From positions 46,868,966 through 46,932,965 of the forward strand of contig OW804094.1 of assembly GCA_942159475.1 (NCBI GenBank): a stretch of 64,000 nt of DNA, read 5' to 3'. The translations under genes were made by a program, and so were the position numbers. Positions 10,237 to 24,632 of the stretch are shown piece by piece (position 1 is the stretch's first letter; every line of letters starts with the position of its first letter). The notes below the pieces were generated by a model. The model searched no databases, was not told where the DNA came from, and saw nothing but the letters and a program-made list of their open reading frames with translations. Source of the stretch: Sthenelais limicola. Lineage: Eukaryota > Annelida > Polychaeta > Phyllodocida > Sigalionidae.

Positions 10237-13200
10237 AATCTAGCCAAGCCAGGGCCATATTCCCCAAATGTAGCCCTGCTGTATCATTAGCCCTTTCACT
10301 GGGAGGACCTTGTGGTGTGGGTGCCTAACCGCTTTAACTTGATGGAACCAAAGGAATAGGAGACTTGCATGTCCCCCAGCTTGCTATGCATGGGATTTGT
10401 GGGGTAACTTCCTTAATATTGAATGGGTTATATCAAAGTTCCAGGCAGATGGACTTCATGTGGTAAGATATTTATTTAATAAGAAAACTTATTGGTTTTG
10501 AAATTATAAGTTTTGTAAATAATTACAACCAATTGAAAAGGTTCCACAACATGGGTTGCCAAGGTCAAATAACTGTTAACACCTGCGACATTTTCTATGG
10601 GGAAACGCAATAAGACCATGGTAATTTCCAAAAGACAACTAGAACTGAGAGCAAACCACTCTAAGTGCTATCATTAATCAAAAAAAGGACTGGTATAATA
10701 TTTTGTCCATGTTGCTTGTTTTACTCTGATTCGATTCCCTTAGAATATGTATATATATTTATGACCAGAGGTTTATAATAATGGTATGTGCAATCTTTTG
10801 AAGAGTACGCACAACATAAAGTGGCTGGTATAAAGTGAATAGAACGTCGGTAATTTATTACAATGATTTTTATTCTGCAATTTGTGTGTTGTAGCAGAGG
10901 TTATATGTTTTTTAATCTCGCTTTCGATGTGGGAACCAGCATATATATATACTGTGCGCGCGCACACGCTCACAAATATATATTATATACATATATTATA
11001 TATCCACGTTAGCACTGAGAGATTGATAAGGCCACAATTGAATAAGATGGTAACCTTGATTGCATGAAAGCAATGGCTTTCCCCAGAGCTCGAAGGAAAA
11101 GATATCCCTCCCAAATGCGCGACGCTCACTATAGAAGACTGAAAGGAATTCGCGCAGAGGGGATGGCCAATAATTGGCTCCAAAATGTTCCATGAATGTT
11201 GACATAACGAGCGCTGTGAGTTAAAGGCATGAACATAGAAAAACACGCGGGCAGCTGATTAGAGCCCCTGCATTTGTTCGACATTTATCACCAGGTAGGG
11301 GATCCCTTTCAAAGGTATTTTATGCCCAGTGCTGACTCCCTATTCAAGGAGTACTCCCACATATAGAATCCATTTTAAAAGAACAGTGGCTTGGCACTCG
11401 ATGGACAAGTTGTGAGAGCTCCTGAGACATCGTTAACATCTCCCAGAAAGGCACAGGCAGACAACGTATAAAAACGGAGAGTTTGTGCTGCGTGCAATGA
11501 GTCTCGATAAAATGCCTAATTGAATATAGGCTAATAAGCCATTGGGCTGCTAAGGACTTTAAGAGTCGCCCGCACCTTCCGCCATTGACAAGATTATCTT
11601 TTGGAAACTTTTAAGCGTCGAAGGTGGCAAATGTGTTCAGTAATATCCCGCGGATCCCCTGTTAATAATGGTTTTGTGGGAATGGATAGGGGAACTTAAT
11701 GAGGCTTATGTCAAATTGAAATATTTGTTCTTCTCCTTGCGGACGAATAATAATTTTGTTGTTGTTGTTGTTCAAATTCTTTATTTAGGCTAGGTCACTA
11801 TATTGCATTTACAGAATTACAATCACAGTTTATCCTACAACCACAGCTCACCACACAGTGATCTTCCGCCTTCGCCTGAGTTCGGCCAACCAGACTAAAC
11901 ACAAGACACAAACTATATTATTTGTAATATCTATATACGCACTTGTCCATATAAGCGCCACACACCTTCAAGAAACAGGGGTCCAGAGAAGGAAAGGTGC
12001 AAACATTAATTAACTTGATTGAGTCGAGATGAATTTTGGGAATGGTGCTGATTCTAGTGTTACTAAAGCAATCAGTTACAAATCACCACCGGTTTCAAAT
12101 GGCCATGGACGAATGAGCTAACCCCAAACCAACAAGCCTTTCGATCGTCTAGTCCTACTCATTCCTCGATATTGGCACGCATCAAAATGGAAAATTAGAT
12201 TTGAATGGCTGAAATTTGAATTCCTGTGGATTCCATCGTCATTTCCTGTCATGCAGACACGTCGAACGCTTCGTGCATGATTGTGCCGAGGGGCTTTACT
12301 CGAGTAAAAAAAACCCTGAAATGTGATAAACATGTTTATTTACTTAATGGAAATTACAAGATATCTGTGAGGTATTGTATGCCCAATGAAGGGAAATTAT
12401 TTTGAATTGCTTTGTAAGTAGATGCTGATATCAAACCGGAGACCAAACACATACGCAAGTGGATATTGTCAAAATAACTTCGATGCGCTACGACGAGCAA
12501 CCAATAACTGTACATGGCATCGATGAGTTCCCCTTCAAAGGGACATTCACCAGTATAGTTGTTATTTTAACTATTACCGGTTTCGCCCGTCTCTTCCCAA
12601 TTAAAACTTGATTGCATCTATTACACATGATTACAGGGAATATTCTTTGCTTGAGAATTGTGGTTAATGATTCGAAAAGACTTTGCTTTATTGCTATAGT
12701 CATGGCTATTGCTTCAATGTAAAATATATGCTAAAAGCCTATATACTATGGGAAATGTGTGTTCTTCCTGACATGAGGCTGAGTCCGTATTACAAAACTA
12801 CGTTTCACAGTCACTTAACCGCGTAAAAGGCTTGCCTAGAGTAGAACTAGAAACCTAGGAGAAGTATTGGCGCAACGACTGCTTATCTTATCGATATTCA
12901 CAAAACACCCCCTTTACTTCATGCAGACCCTGATAGATTTACAGTGGCCCCCAAAGTGATTCCCCTCTAATATTGTCAATAATTGATGATGGATTCAATT
13001 GCTTTAGCTCTAGAATCATGTCAAGAGATTGTCAGTCTAGATCGGCCAAGCAATAACAAGCCATAATTGGAAGAATCTCCATAGGTACCCGCCATGGCTA
13101 GGCATTTGTCAGCTCTAAACCATTCGAGATTACCCTCCCAGCACTGAGAGCTTTCTGGAGATAGTTTCGCGTTTATTGATTCCTTGCTTCGTTTTATACC

Positions 13201-13800
13201 AATATTAGCCCTGATAAACCTTTTAAGAATGGATTAGCACTCAGTCATTGTTTACGTCCTGCTTTAGTTCCAGTTAATGAAAAAGGTCATTACTAATGGC
13301 ATTCTATAAATGAGATTTCTTAATTTCTAAGGGGGAATTTAACTTGGTGAGCTGAATTGATATTGAACGCATCCCTCACCAAGTGTTTCCCGAATACCCT
13401 AATATTACTTCTTTTCTAGATGTGCTGAATTGTTAAACTACTCTATATTGTTTATTATGTATTTATACTTTCTATATTGATCCAATAACTAGTCATATAT
13501 ATATATATATTTTCCATCACAATCTCGAACCATGCATTAACATAAATGTTGCTTCACTTTGGTCTGCAAAATAACCGTTAATTCCTATTTCTGGGCACCA
13601 ATCTAAATTGAAGTATAATATTATTATTTTAAAGAAAAATGATTGGACGAGACATCTAACATAATAACAAAGATGCATAAACCCACTATAGCGGTTGTAT
13701 TTTTGCGTTGCCATATGCATAAAGGATGGTTATTAATGGAATATATGGAATTAGATGAAAAGGGAGAGATGTCTCAATAAATTGGGTTCAGCAATCCGGG
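10237..13800. other. Intergenic, no gene seen
   Basis: About 3.6 kb. It contains a short alternating purine-pyrimidine run with GTGCGCGCGCACAC and flanking TA repeats (about 10935-11000) and a (TTG)5-6 run at about 11756-11772. No exon with recognisable protein similarity was found. Confidence 0.45.
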
Positions 13801-13835
13801 GGATATTTGGGTTTTCTTTTATTGTTGTGATGTTA

Positions 13836-13885
13836 CATGTCCCGACGTGTTTCGACTAACAATATAGTCTTCATCAGAGGATGGG
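13836..13885 (-). other. Hammerhead-like RNA motif in a dispersed repeat
   Basis: Read on the - strand: CTGATGA (13871-13877), one extra A, a 4-bp stem GACT/AGTC closing an 8-nt loop, then GAAA (13850-13853). Upstream TCCT (13878-13881) can pair with GGGA (13840-13843), as a short stem I would. The spacing resembles a hammerhead core, CUGANGA-stem II-GAAA. Penelope-like retroelement termini are known to carry small hammerheads. The unpaired extra A and the lack of a convincing stem III argue against full activity. Confidence 0.35.
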
Positions 13886-13890
13886 ATTTG

Positions 13891-15769
13891 GAGGGTTGGC
13901 ACTACCCCTGAGGTGCAAATTAGAGTAACATAATGTTATAATACTCATTATGACGTCATGATGTAAAGTTAGCAATAATTTGTTCAGCAATTAGTTTCGT
14001 AAATAGTGATTTTTATTCTTTTTTTATTATCTAACTTTAACATCATAATCTCCAGAGCAATTTTTGTAACACAACAAAGTAAAAAAATCATACACATGCA
14101 GTATGATTGGTAAATGCGTCATCATGGTATTAATACAAGTTCTTGGTTTTATTAAATATATAGTACAATGTTTTGTCTTTACAAATACTGATAGAATACA
14201 TGCATATAAATCAGCACTTTCAATACAGAATAGAAAATACAGAAGTCAGCAAGATATTGCCCAGCTGCTCAGACAGATTGATAAAGCCGACGTGGTTGGA
14301 TTTGCGTTAGCCACGAGAAATGAATAATGTTGTAATCATTTGTGGTAAACAATAATTATTTCTCACTCCATCCCCTAAAAAGAGTGGCAACTAAAAACAA
14401 ATCATATATCCTCCCTACTATACATTTCTTATTTTGCTCGACATCAGTACTAAAATAATTTCTTTGTATATAAAGCATCTTAAAAAGCGAAGCCTGGATC
14501 GAGGTATGAACGTGGATGGTTGCCATAGATTCTACCAGGGCTCTCCTAAATCCTACCTGTTGTTTTCCTCATAGGTAAGATGCCTCAGGTTAGCCTTCCG
14601 CCTTGTCACATAGATTCCTACAGAACATAACATGTGTGCTGATTTTTAAAGGTATGATTTGGGTGTCGAATATACTTGTATATAAATTGTGACGATAGAA
14701 TACAACTGCCGGTTATTTTGATTAGAGTGACTCCAGGACGTAATGGTTCACGTGAAGTGTTTGTGGTCACTTAACGATACCAGGCTGACATTTAGGGAAG
14801 TTGAGATGGTCTTAAATATTTATCCAGCTCAACGTTAATTGCCAAGAGGAAAACCCAATGCGTATTCCTGAGCTGACTTGTTATCTTAGCAATGACTATT
14901 TTATCTAGAATGATGAAATCCACCCGTTTTCTTAAAGAAGACAGGAATCGGTGACCATTCTATCTTATCTTTGCCTGACATTAATCCATATTGTAAATGT
15001 ACAGGGAATCAGCATTGAGGAAAACAACAAAAGAGGCACACTATACTCAGGCATTACTTACTGTTGGATGGACACTTTTAGGATTGAAGTTTGTGGTCTA
15101 TATTGTCTCTAGGATGACTGCTGTATGACGGATAGATAAGCCATTTCTACATGAATTAAAAATAATGAAACAATTGGAGAAAAGATGGTTAGATTAGAAG
15201 GCCAGAGTGCCGCTTAGGCCTATTTTACAAAACCATTATCCTAGTTCAACCCCTGTTCAAACCAGCTAGGCTGTGTCCAAAGAACCATTGTGTTCTCTCT
15301 CTTTGAACGCTGGTTCATAATGCATCAAAGGCTATTTGGGCGGTGTACTAGAACCCTGGCTCCAATTCAAAATGAATAGGGAATTTTCCCAGGATATCTG
15401 GCATTTTAATCAATAGATAGTGGACTACAATTTCAGGAGACTCTGGAATATACCAACCATAGGAGCTGAACTATAGAAGAACTTGGAATAATGTAATGTT
15501 CATGATATTATTTGTTATCTTATCCTTTCTTACGAATGCTCCTGATTCTTCATGTTGGCAATATTCAAATGCATGTACTCGACATGTAGTGTGTAGGCCT
15601 AGATTTAAAGTATATTATTTCAAATCATTTACTTACAACAATATTTGAGCGTGTAGGCCAAGGCAATCATTTGACTCTGCTGCTGCGGTAGTTATTATTA
15701 TAGTGTCCGAACTTCTTAACTTAAATGGTGAAATAAGAGTTAATATAGATCGCAAGATATTGCATTCTC
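13891..15769. other. AT-rich intergenic sequence
   Basis: No supported gene or RNA. Confidence 0.45.
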
Positions 15770-16030
15770 AGTTACCATCGATCAAAAACTAAAGATTTTC
15801 GAACTTTTGTTCCGTTCCGTTCCGTTCCGTTCCGTTCCTACGCACCTGAAAGGCATTTGACCAAAATTGTGGAGGATTTCGCCATGTGCTTTTGTTGAAC
15901 AGGGCTTCATAAAAACCCATATATTTCGGTTGACCACCGAAATCCATTGCTGCGGTGTCCATCTTCTCTCGGCTGGTTCGACTTTAAATTCTTTATACAT
16001 AACACCAGCAATTTTTAACAATTAACATTG
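15770..16030. repeat. Dispersed repeat, copy 1, with a (TTCCG)n run
   Basis: It aligns with 18450-18710 in the same orientation: both read through ACTAAA..TTTT, GGAGGATTT, TGCTTTTG, ATATTTCGG, AAATCCATT and TTCGACTT in order. Copy 1 contains five tandem GTTCC units at about 15810-15838. The family is not recognised. The Lys/Arg-rich - strand frame here is discounted because it spans the repeat. Confidence 0.65.
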
Positions 16031-16562
16031 GTATCTTCAGCCATATAGGTTAAACAATGGATACATTTGGAAAGACTTCTTTATGAATAACTTCGAATTA
16101 GCTGAGAATGTAGCTTTAGCGGTATAGAAATAGATAAATATTTAAGTTATTTGAAAGCAAAATGCAATATATAGGTTACTTAGGAGAAAATGGCTTCCGA
16201 AATCCAGACAGGTACAATTGATTTGCACTTTGGTACACCATTTGTGCAGTGGAACAACTTATCCTAATAGTGTGCGGTGCTAGGTGTCCGCTTGTCCGGT
16301 TGGATATTGCTATTTATTATATTTGACAGTAAAGTGGCATATTAACAGGCACACCACAGTAGCGGTTATGGTCTTGGCAAGCATTATTTTGCTAGGTATG
16401 AAAAGTCTCCCACTAAACGAATTTTCTCTTCACTGTGAAATTGCCAGTGCACATGTTATTTTGGATTAAGTATATTTATGATCTCAGTACACAGGGTATG
16501 GAATACCCACCCGTGAATCCTATTCCCTCTTTTATATATTCATTATTTTCAGAGTTTATAAT

Positions 16563-16676
16563 AAGGGCCTATAGTCCACTAAGCCGATTCTCATGTGATT
16601 CTCCCAGAATTTAGTGTAAAAGAGTCCTCTGTGGCGCAAAATCGCATGTGAATTGGCTTAGTGGACTAGGCCTTTT
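16563..16676. mobile_element. Hairpin MITE, about 114 bp
   Basis: Arms of about 36 bp (16564-16602 and 16640-16675) are reverse complements with few mismatches; both include AGTCCACTAAGCC or its complement. The loop is about 37 bp. There is no coding capacity, and flanking target duplication is unclear in the AT-rich surroundings. Confidence 0.7.
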
Positions 16677-18449
16677 GTTTTAAAAAAAGAAACTCTAAAA
16701 AGTCAGAAAGATTTGCGGCCATCTTGGATTTTCTCGCCAAATATAGGTCAGCGCAAGTGGCATCAACCATAAATTAATGTTGGTCAGGCTAACAATCCAT
16801 GGTGGATGCTAACATCCCATACCTCCTATAGTAACATTTTGAGATTCTGCCTCTAGTCTAACTCACCATTTGTGAAATTTAAACTTGTCTCATTGATTTT
16901 GAACCTAATAACTCAATGTTAATTGTGATCCCTATATCATTGCCCTTTTCTAGGATGTCGCAATCCAATTGCAATGCCACACATTATGAACCTAAAATAT
17001 AAATATACTGAGAGATGATATATATGTTGTGGTTCTTTCCTCTTATTTTAGTCGGAATTCATTCTCCATGCCTCATTAGGCGTTGTCATTACAGCCACGT
17101 CTGGTGTGACTGCCCGATTGGACGCATCGCTAATCCGGTTGGGGATATGTGGGAACGCATGCAGGGGCTAAGAAGAAGAAAATGGGGGTTAGAGATATAT
17201 CATCTGTCAACTAGCTTGACCACCGAATCACAATTCCATCCATCTCGTTCTTGGTTTGTTCGTCTCATGGCCGGGGATAATAGATGTAAACAAGTGGTGA
17301 GAGTGACTGGCTAATAATCACATCGGCTCGCTGCCACGAACGGCTAGTTGGCCTTGCTGTCACCGCGCGCATGGGGGTTAATCATGTAATATTGTACAAT
17401 GACATGCTACAATAAAGGGCAACAAAGTCGCTGACTTTAGACTTCGTGTCCGTACATACATATGAAGGCTGAAGTGTGGGATTTATCCCACGCATTGATA
17501 GCTTTGCAGCTCAACAATGAGAGAGGTGTCTCACTAAGTTATAATTAATGTGAAAACCCTTTATGGTTTATTCTATTCCATTTCTTGTCCGATGAACATT
17601 GCGAATTGTTATACCATGGGGTGTATGGTATACTAGAATAAAAGTTAATGTAAAATGGAGTAAAGTCCAAACAAGTCTTTCCTCAATGGCCTGTATGTTG
17701 TTAATCTGTCAAAGTATATACAATGGGAGGCAAGTCAAAGAGAGGTGAAAATAAAAAATTCCTTGGGAATATTCTATCCAACGGATGGTCAAACATCTTA
17801 GAAGTAGGAAGGCTTATATGTGTCGGAAGTAAATATTCCGATAAATAATGAAATTCATACTTTGAGGCCAGATATCAGAAAGCCAATCGGATACATTGCC
17901 GCCCTCATATCATTGAGGACATTCTCGCTGACACACTTGCTTATAGTGTTCGTCACACACAGACTTCGAATGCTCCCACCGAATAAAACCGTAATGGAGC
18001 AGGCAGCAGGATTCTTGAATCAAGAGGCAAAATTGGGCAACCATTTTTGGCCACAGATCCATGTTCGAAGAGATAGTTTTCAATGCGGCTATTGATCACC
18101 TACTTGGAATTGGGCACGCATGTGTTGTCGGCGAGCTTAAAGTGCCCCATATTGCTTGTGCCTAACACATATTTGTTGACAGAATATCCTGGCTAGTTGA
18201 TGTATGGAAGTCTCGGTTGTACCATTCATTCTATGATTTATAAAGGGGGAAATTCACGCTCTGCATACTACAGTATCGACTTGCTAGAGGGATGTGTCTC
18301 GAATAAGCACTCAATCACTGGTCATCTGAGGATTCTCCTCGGATATATTCTCGCACATTACAGTCATCGATCCAGGATTCCCCTACTCATGAATCTGTAA
18401 GGAAACTCCTTTGCCTCAGTTATACCCTAAAATTTGGTTTTGATTAAAG
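16677..18449. other. Intergenic, no gene seen
   Basis: The 99- and 91-codon open frames here lack domains, and their codon usage gives no support. No RNA gene was recognised. Confidence 0.4.
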
Positions 18450-18710
18450 CTGCACTCTCGATTAAAAAACTAAAAATATTTTACTTTTTGTTCAGTTTTT
18501 TTCCTAACCCATATTTTTGGAGGATTTTGTCCTGTTGCTTTTGCTAAGCCCTTTCCTAAATGTACATAATCATATTTCGGAGACCCGCCAAAATCCATTC
18601 CCGTGGTGGCTTCACTTACTATCGTCATCAGCGGCCGTTTTCTCTTGACTGATTCGACTTCAGATTCTTGTATCTATTACAGCAGCATATTGATAAATTC
18701 AGTTCTATAC
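18450..18710. repeat. Dispersed repeat, copy 2
   Basis: Diverged partner of 15770-16030 in the same orientation, about 2.7 kb away. It lacks the TTCCG run. Confidence 0.65.
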
Positions 18711-21540
18711 AGTATAGATCCTAATATGAGCAATTTTGCTAAGATTTGTTTTGTCGTGATGGATAAGAATGCAGCTTTGAATTATAAATAATCTGTGTTG
18801 AACTTAATGTAAGTATTCCTTTTAATCAATATTAGTATATTCCTTGTGACAACTGTTTTATCAACTATACATAGATGCATGCCATACTTTTTACGCCAAT
18901 AACCACGCCAATTTTAATTTACAATACACACACGTGGTTTTATTTGGCTTTAATGTCAACCATGCAGGATGCCATTGTATTTTGGTGGCATTTTTCTTAT
19001 CTTCATATCTACATATGAAGTTTTAATAGTATAATTTCCCGTTGTAGTCATATGTAAAGTTCTATCAGTTATGTACGATTAGGGAACATACTATACAGTG
19101 TTTACCTTGCCATATGTTCCTATAACTATTGGCCACTTCTAGCAATATACAGGTGTTCAGCTGCAGCTTTTGAAGCCTTGCCAGAAATGTAAGCTTTGTT
19201 GGAGTTGGGATATATGAAGAAATCTACATAATGAGGACTATATATGGACAGTCTTAGAACTTGGCATTTGCATGAAATGGGGTTCTACGCTATCCAGACA
19301 GCTAGCGAAATTAATCAAGCATAACATAGAAAAAAAAGAGAGAATCCTTGGTCTGTGCGTAGAAAAAAGATTCAATAATTTTGTTCTGCTTATATTGAAT
19401 TTAATCGTTATACCATGATATTTAAAGGCTCCCCCTTTAGAATGTGACTAATGTGTCGGGAAATAATAGTTTTAGGATTGAATAGATAACGTTGCTCTTT
19501 TGCATTTCATCTTCTCTGAGGAAAGCTTCAAACATGAGCGAATATCTCGATGCAAAATGGATGACATTTAAAGTTGTCAATTCCAATATTCCTGCAATCA
19601 AATTTACTGACATAAAAGTTGGAAAGACGAAACAGCTTTCATAGCAAATGTGCTGACTAGCAATTGCAATCTATTCTGAATAACAACCAGAATAGAATAC
19701 AAAACAATATTCTAAACCATTGCCATTTACAACTCTTTGTTGTCCCCTTGTTTCACTTCTGTCAACGAACAATAAAACAGGAGGACAATAAATTCAACAT
19801 TTTACATAGTGGCACATTTAGGAAGTCGCGGAAATGATGTAAAATTTGTGCCAAAAGGCCAGGCGAATGAAGCTACAAATGGAGGTATATAGATCCTGTC
19901 TTGGATGGCCAGGGAACATTCTGAGCGATTTAATGGCATATAAATGACATCGATCCCATCTACAGATAATTGTGATGTGGGCCCATATTTTATGCACGTG
20001 GATTATCTGTTAGAAACACTCCGCTAACAGTTATCCCATATAGCGATGCATATCATCAAATGCAATTTGTGGTGACGGTATCTATTGTAATATTCAAATT
20101 TGTTCCAGCCTATGAGTTGAGATATGGAGATGTAGGATGTTCTCCTGACATGTTCTATTATTCTATTGATGTGGAATATGACCTTGAGACTTTGAACTTT
20201 GTCTAATGGCACTTTTCTTTTATAAAAGAATTATCCATATTATATAGCCATATTATATTGGTCATATTAAGGTTGGCGAGGGAGTAATGTTGATAACGTA
20301 AGTGTGCACAAACAATCCAATTTTACAACCTGATTCGCTGTGAGATAAATCCCTTGGTAGGGAAAATAATTAATGTATTAGAATAATCCTATATTGCCTA
20401 TTAAATCCTTCTGAAATCACGAAAGTATCGCATGCCCGAAGCTACTACATAAGCTAAGGTGATATTGGTGGCAAAATAATACAAGTGCACTATATAATGA
20501 ATAGATTGCATCCATTAAATACAATAATATTTAAGGTGCAACCTCTGAGAAAGTAATCATTATTATCTTCCTTGCTGGAGAAAGGAAAATAATCATTTTT
20601 CATTTCTTTTCCGTCCATGTCAGACCTCAACAGAAATTTTAACGAGATTTCTGACCTAAAAAAATCAAATCATTGATAGAAAGACAAGTGGTTGGCTTTT
20701 ATTTGCTACAACCACCACAATGAGGCCCATAGCAGTATTCAGTATTTTTAACGTCAGAAATGCCAACTGAAAGCCAATTTTTAGCGTGATATGGGCTCAC
20801 AGTCTGACAGGTCCCTCGTTGATGTCTCCCTTACAAAACATTTGTCCAAATATGGCTTTCCTGAAAGTCTCTGTGTTACTTTAAGAAGCGCCTGTTTCAC
20901 AATCCTGAGGTCCCCCGACGAACGAGCCAAAAGAAATATTATTTCCATTGGTCGAATGGACATGGATAAAGGATGAATCAATAATGTCTTGAACCAAATC
21001 GGATTGAACCATGCAGATAATATTTCTATGATAAGCTAATTTACTCCAATCATTGGACAATTTATTGTGGGATTTCCCCTTGACAGATAACCCATTAAAC
21101 ACTTAATTGGCTTTCAGTGGCGGACGATTTCTTCCCTCAAAGCTGGGATGCTTTTGTTGTATTTCCTAGTCCTAAGTGACTCTCAATGAGGGATTATACC
21201 AACACTAATTAATCTTTTTCTTAGGAAACAAAGGCATATAACAGAGGCTCATTGGAATCATTCTCAAGAAACACAAATCAGAAATATGATAAAGCTGGTG
21301 TATGCTCTTATCCAACCAAAAACATATCGATTTATATAATCAAAATATTTTAAATCAAAACATGATTTTGTATTATCCGTCGTAACAGATCATTTACCTC
21401 TTAAATTTATATTCCATGCAGGCTTTCCCGGGCCATTTCATTGTTTGATCAGTAAAATTACAAACTTTCTATATAAGAGGTTTCAAAAATGTATCGAGGT
21501 AGGTAGATAGTCGCTTTTATATCGAGTATCCCGGTTGTCT
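18711..21540. other. AT-rich intergenic sequence
   Basis: No gene or structured repeat recognised in about 2.8 kb. Confidence 0.45.
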
Positions 21541-21599
21541 TAGTGGTGGTGTTATTTTGGGTAGGAAAAAATCCCTAATTTATGGTTTCAATTCTTTAT

Positions 21600-21640
21600 T
21601 ACACTAGCTTTCGGGCTAAGATTGCCCTTCATCAGGTCAG
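21600..21640 (-). other. Hammerhead-like RNA motif in a dispersed repeat
   Basis: On the - strand: CTGATGA (21629-21635), an extra A, a 4-bp stem GGGC/GCCC with a 7-nt loop, then GAAA (21609-21612), followed by GCTAGTGTAATAAAG. The arrangement is the same as at 13836-13885 and 63072-63101, but with a different stem sequence. No good stem I or III was found here. Confidence 0.3.
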
Positions 21641-21645
21641 GTTTC

Positions 21646-23306
21646 AAAAATGATTTTCAATACATCCATGTGACCCTGAGTTGCATTTTAATACATACAG
21701 AAAAATCGAAGGAAAACGCCAAATCTGCATATATTTTAGAAATAATAATAAGATAATTCCTATTAATAAGTAAATTTTCATTTGTGATGATGAATAAATC
21801 TGATGGATGTTGTCTGCGACGTTCAGTAATCGTGTTTTGCCTATTCAAGGCATAGTATTGATCATAGCATCCAAAATTACCGCCACGGTGTGAGGCACAC
21901 CACCCTAATAAAATATTGTATTATGCATACAAATTTATATTTTCCGTAAGAATGAGTTCATGGAAATGCATCAATCACTCAATGGACACCGAGCTGGTTG
22001 GTTCTCACATACCCGCTTTTTATAGCATTTCTGCTCAGAAATTCCGTTATTTGATAACAACTTTTCCAACAACCCATGCACTCACCTCTGGTAATCGGTG
22101 CTTGATAAGTCTGACGAGTACTGACTTACACCCTAGCCCCGTTAGTGAAAAGGTCATTCTGCTGGCTACTGACAGGGACTAATGGAATTCTAGCAACATC
22201 GATCATTTTAATGCTGCCAAACAAATGAGACGAAACTCGGTTTTGCAATGGTCGGAATATGAAGAGGAAGATAGTCTAGATTATGTTTAGTCGGCGTAGA
22301 TTATAATGGTTTCAACAATGATGTCTACTTAAATGTTCTATTTTAAATCAATTTCAGTGGTCGCGTGATGAGAATAGAATTGACGGTTTATAGGCGGGGT
22401 GAGGTGAGCGGAGCCTCAATGGGATTGCCCTTTGTCTTATAAACAATACTGTCTTTTTCCTTGAAACCTTTCTTTACGAGCCTTGGAATTCAGAACAGGT
22501 CTGACAGCACATGGAGATTCATTATTTAGTAGGGATGCATGTCCTTCACGTTGCCATAGAAAAACGATGGTGCATCTCTTAATGATTCAGTGCATTATCC
22601 ATCGAAGAGACACAAAAGCATGTCCTACCTTTTACAAATCCTATGTGAATTCCTAACGGAGGTGAATATCATCATGGTTTCAGATTCATTTGAACTCATC
22701 AATCATCTCAGATAAAGGACGCAATCAATGACTTGGTGTCATCTTTGTTACATGCAATCTTTGTCACAGCTCTGCTATCGAAATAATATCTTCAGATGAT
22801 ATCAAATGTCATCTGAGCACTGCATCAAGCAAGTCACACACAGAACATTCGTGAACACTGTGTACCTTGTATAAAGGGGCGGTTTGCTACTAATCCCATA
22901 TAAATGATGGGGGAGCTATTGTGAATACATTGGTTACATGATGACAGGTGACGGAAAGAATATATCCTGTCCTATATAGTGGAAATGATGGACCATCTCA
23001 ATCACCGTGTCGTATTTCAAATTAGTGGTAAATCAGTTGGCGGCACGTTAACCTGGGTAAGGCCTCTAACAACCATTATCCACGTAATGGAGACAACTTC
23101 TCTTACAAACAGCAGAGGTCATCGATTACGCATTTTATGGGAGCTGTATTTGCCAAGGTATATTACATGTCATAATGGTACCCCATAGACCATCAGGGAA
23201 ATAATTAGAGCAGGCCCCAAATTTGTCAGTGTGATAAGAATCGTTGTTTCCATACAGCTTTTGATATGCTGTATGGCATCATGCCTAATATTGTAAACAT
23301 ATTGTA
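21646..23306. other. Intergenic, no gene seen
   Basis: Short open frames only; nothing supported. Confidence 0.45.
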
Positions 23307-24632
23307 TTTATAGCACACCAAACTGGAGATAATCAATTAAACAACCATAAATGATCCTTCTTGAGATCGACTAGAGAGTTAGGTTCCTCAAAGGGTTTTA
23401 ATTATCTTGCATGATGGAGAAAATGCAGCATTTTGGAGAACAAAATGGACCATGTTGGTGAGTATAAGTGAAAACACAGAGGAGGAGTGAGGCAGAGGAT
23501 GGAGGAAGAACAGGGAGACACTGACATACCATTCTTATCTGATCTGAAAGGCACTGAACCTAGACATGATTTAGCGAAACTCATTTTCACCAAGTAGGAA
23601 TTATATAAAACTTGTCAGATTGTACGTGACTTGTATCTCAGATTGTCGATATATTCTAACTTTATAGTAAAAGAAAACTATCATTAAGTCTTATCTACTT
23701 CAAGTTCTATGTTTTAAAACCTTTAAAGGAATAGAAGGGGGCGGTGGGGAGAGGAGGTTATATGGTCATATGTATAGATACTATACTATATATTGAATAC
23801 GCATCATAACATGTAACCTGTCTGGATAAATAAACAAATTATTTTAAAAACTAAATGGATCTTATACAGATATGATTCACAGGTATTATTCAGATTGGAA
23901 GCCATGTCTGTGAGAAATGGGATTAGGAATGCGTGGTAGAAACTCAACTATAAGAACCTTTTCAGGAGTCCGAAAGTTCCCAAATTCTAGGAATTGATAA
24001 ATTAATGATTGTTAATTGGCCTTTAGTGAATAAAAAAAATAATAATAGACCTGCAGGGCTAGAATGACCAGGGTATCAGTGAAAGTATCCCTGCAGGGCT
24101 AGGGTGACAGGGGGTTGGAAAGGGGGACACTACCCTCAGATTATTATACCATACTACTGATAAAACAACCATTAATAGACTATATAAATAGGGAGCAGCG
24201 ATTGACTATTTGATTTAATAGAAGTAGTTTGTACACATGAATGTGCTGTATATATATTGGAATATTGAAGCTGCCATATACATGTGTGTCTCAGGTTCCT
24301 GGCCAGTGTCACGGCCTGGTTAAATAACAAGACAATTCAAAGTAGTAATTCAGAGATCAAAATATAGAGAGTAGTGGTAATTTTGGTTATATCTATGCTG
24401 GAATAAAAACATGGCAAAAATAATCAAGATATTGGTTATGCACATTTTCGTAATATTTGTTTAAACTGTGATGTGGCCAATACATTTTTTTTAAATAAAG
24501 GGAGGGAGAGATCAGAGAGGGTGGAAAGGAATGATTGTTGGACTGATTTTTGGTCATTTTATGATAGTTCAGTTAATTATCCCCAGCTGTTTGTGCTATA
24601 ATGCACTTGGAAGATGCAGTTTCTAAATCATC
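23307..24632. repeat. Unclassified dispersed repeat, copy A
   Basis: It aligns along its length with 29095-31115. Shared landmarks in order are TTGAGATCGACTAGAGA, CTTGCATGATGGAGAAAATG, a GGGAGAGGAGGTTATATG stretch, GCATCATAACATGTAACCTG, AACTGTGATGTGGCCAATAC and AATTATCCCCAGCTG. This copy lacks the 1,050-bp insertion of copy B and so keeps its empty site at about 23780-23800. It carries about 200 bp of extra sequence near 23.9-24.1 kb, including a repeated CCTGCAGGGCTAG phrase. Ends are approximate and no TIRs were identified. Confidence 0.75.

Noticed and set aside
17015..17314. 99-codon + strand frame
   Set aside because: No domain, no splice partners and no recognisable similarity; length is within chance for AT-rich DNA of this size.
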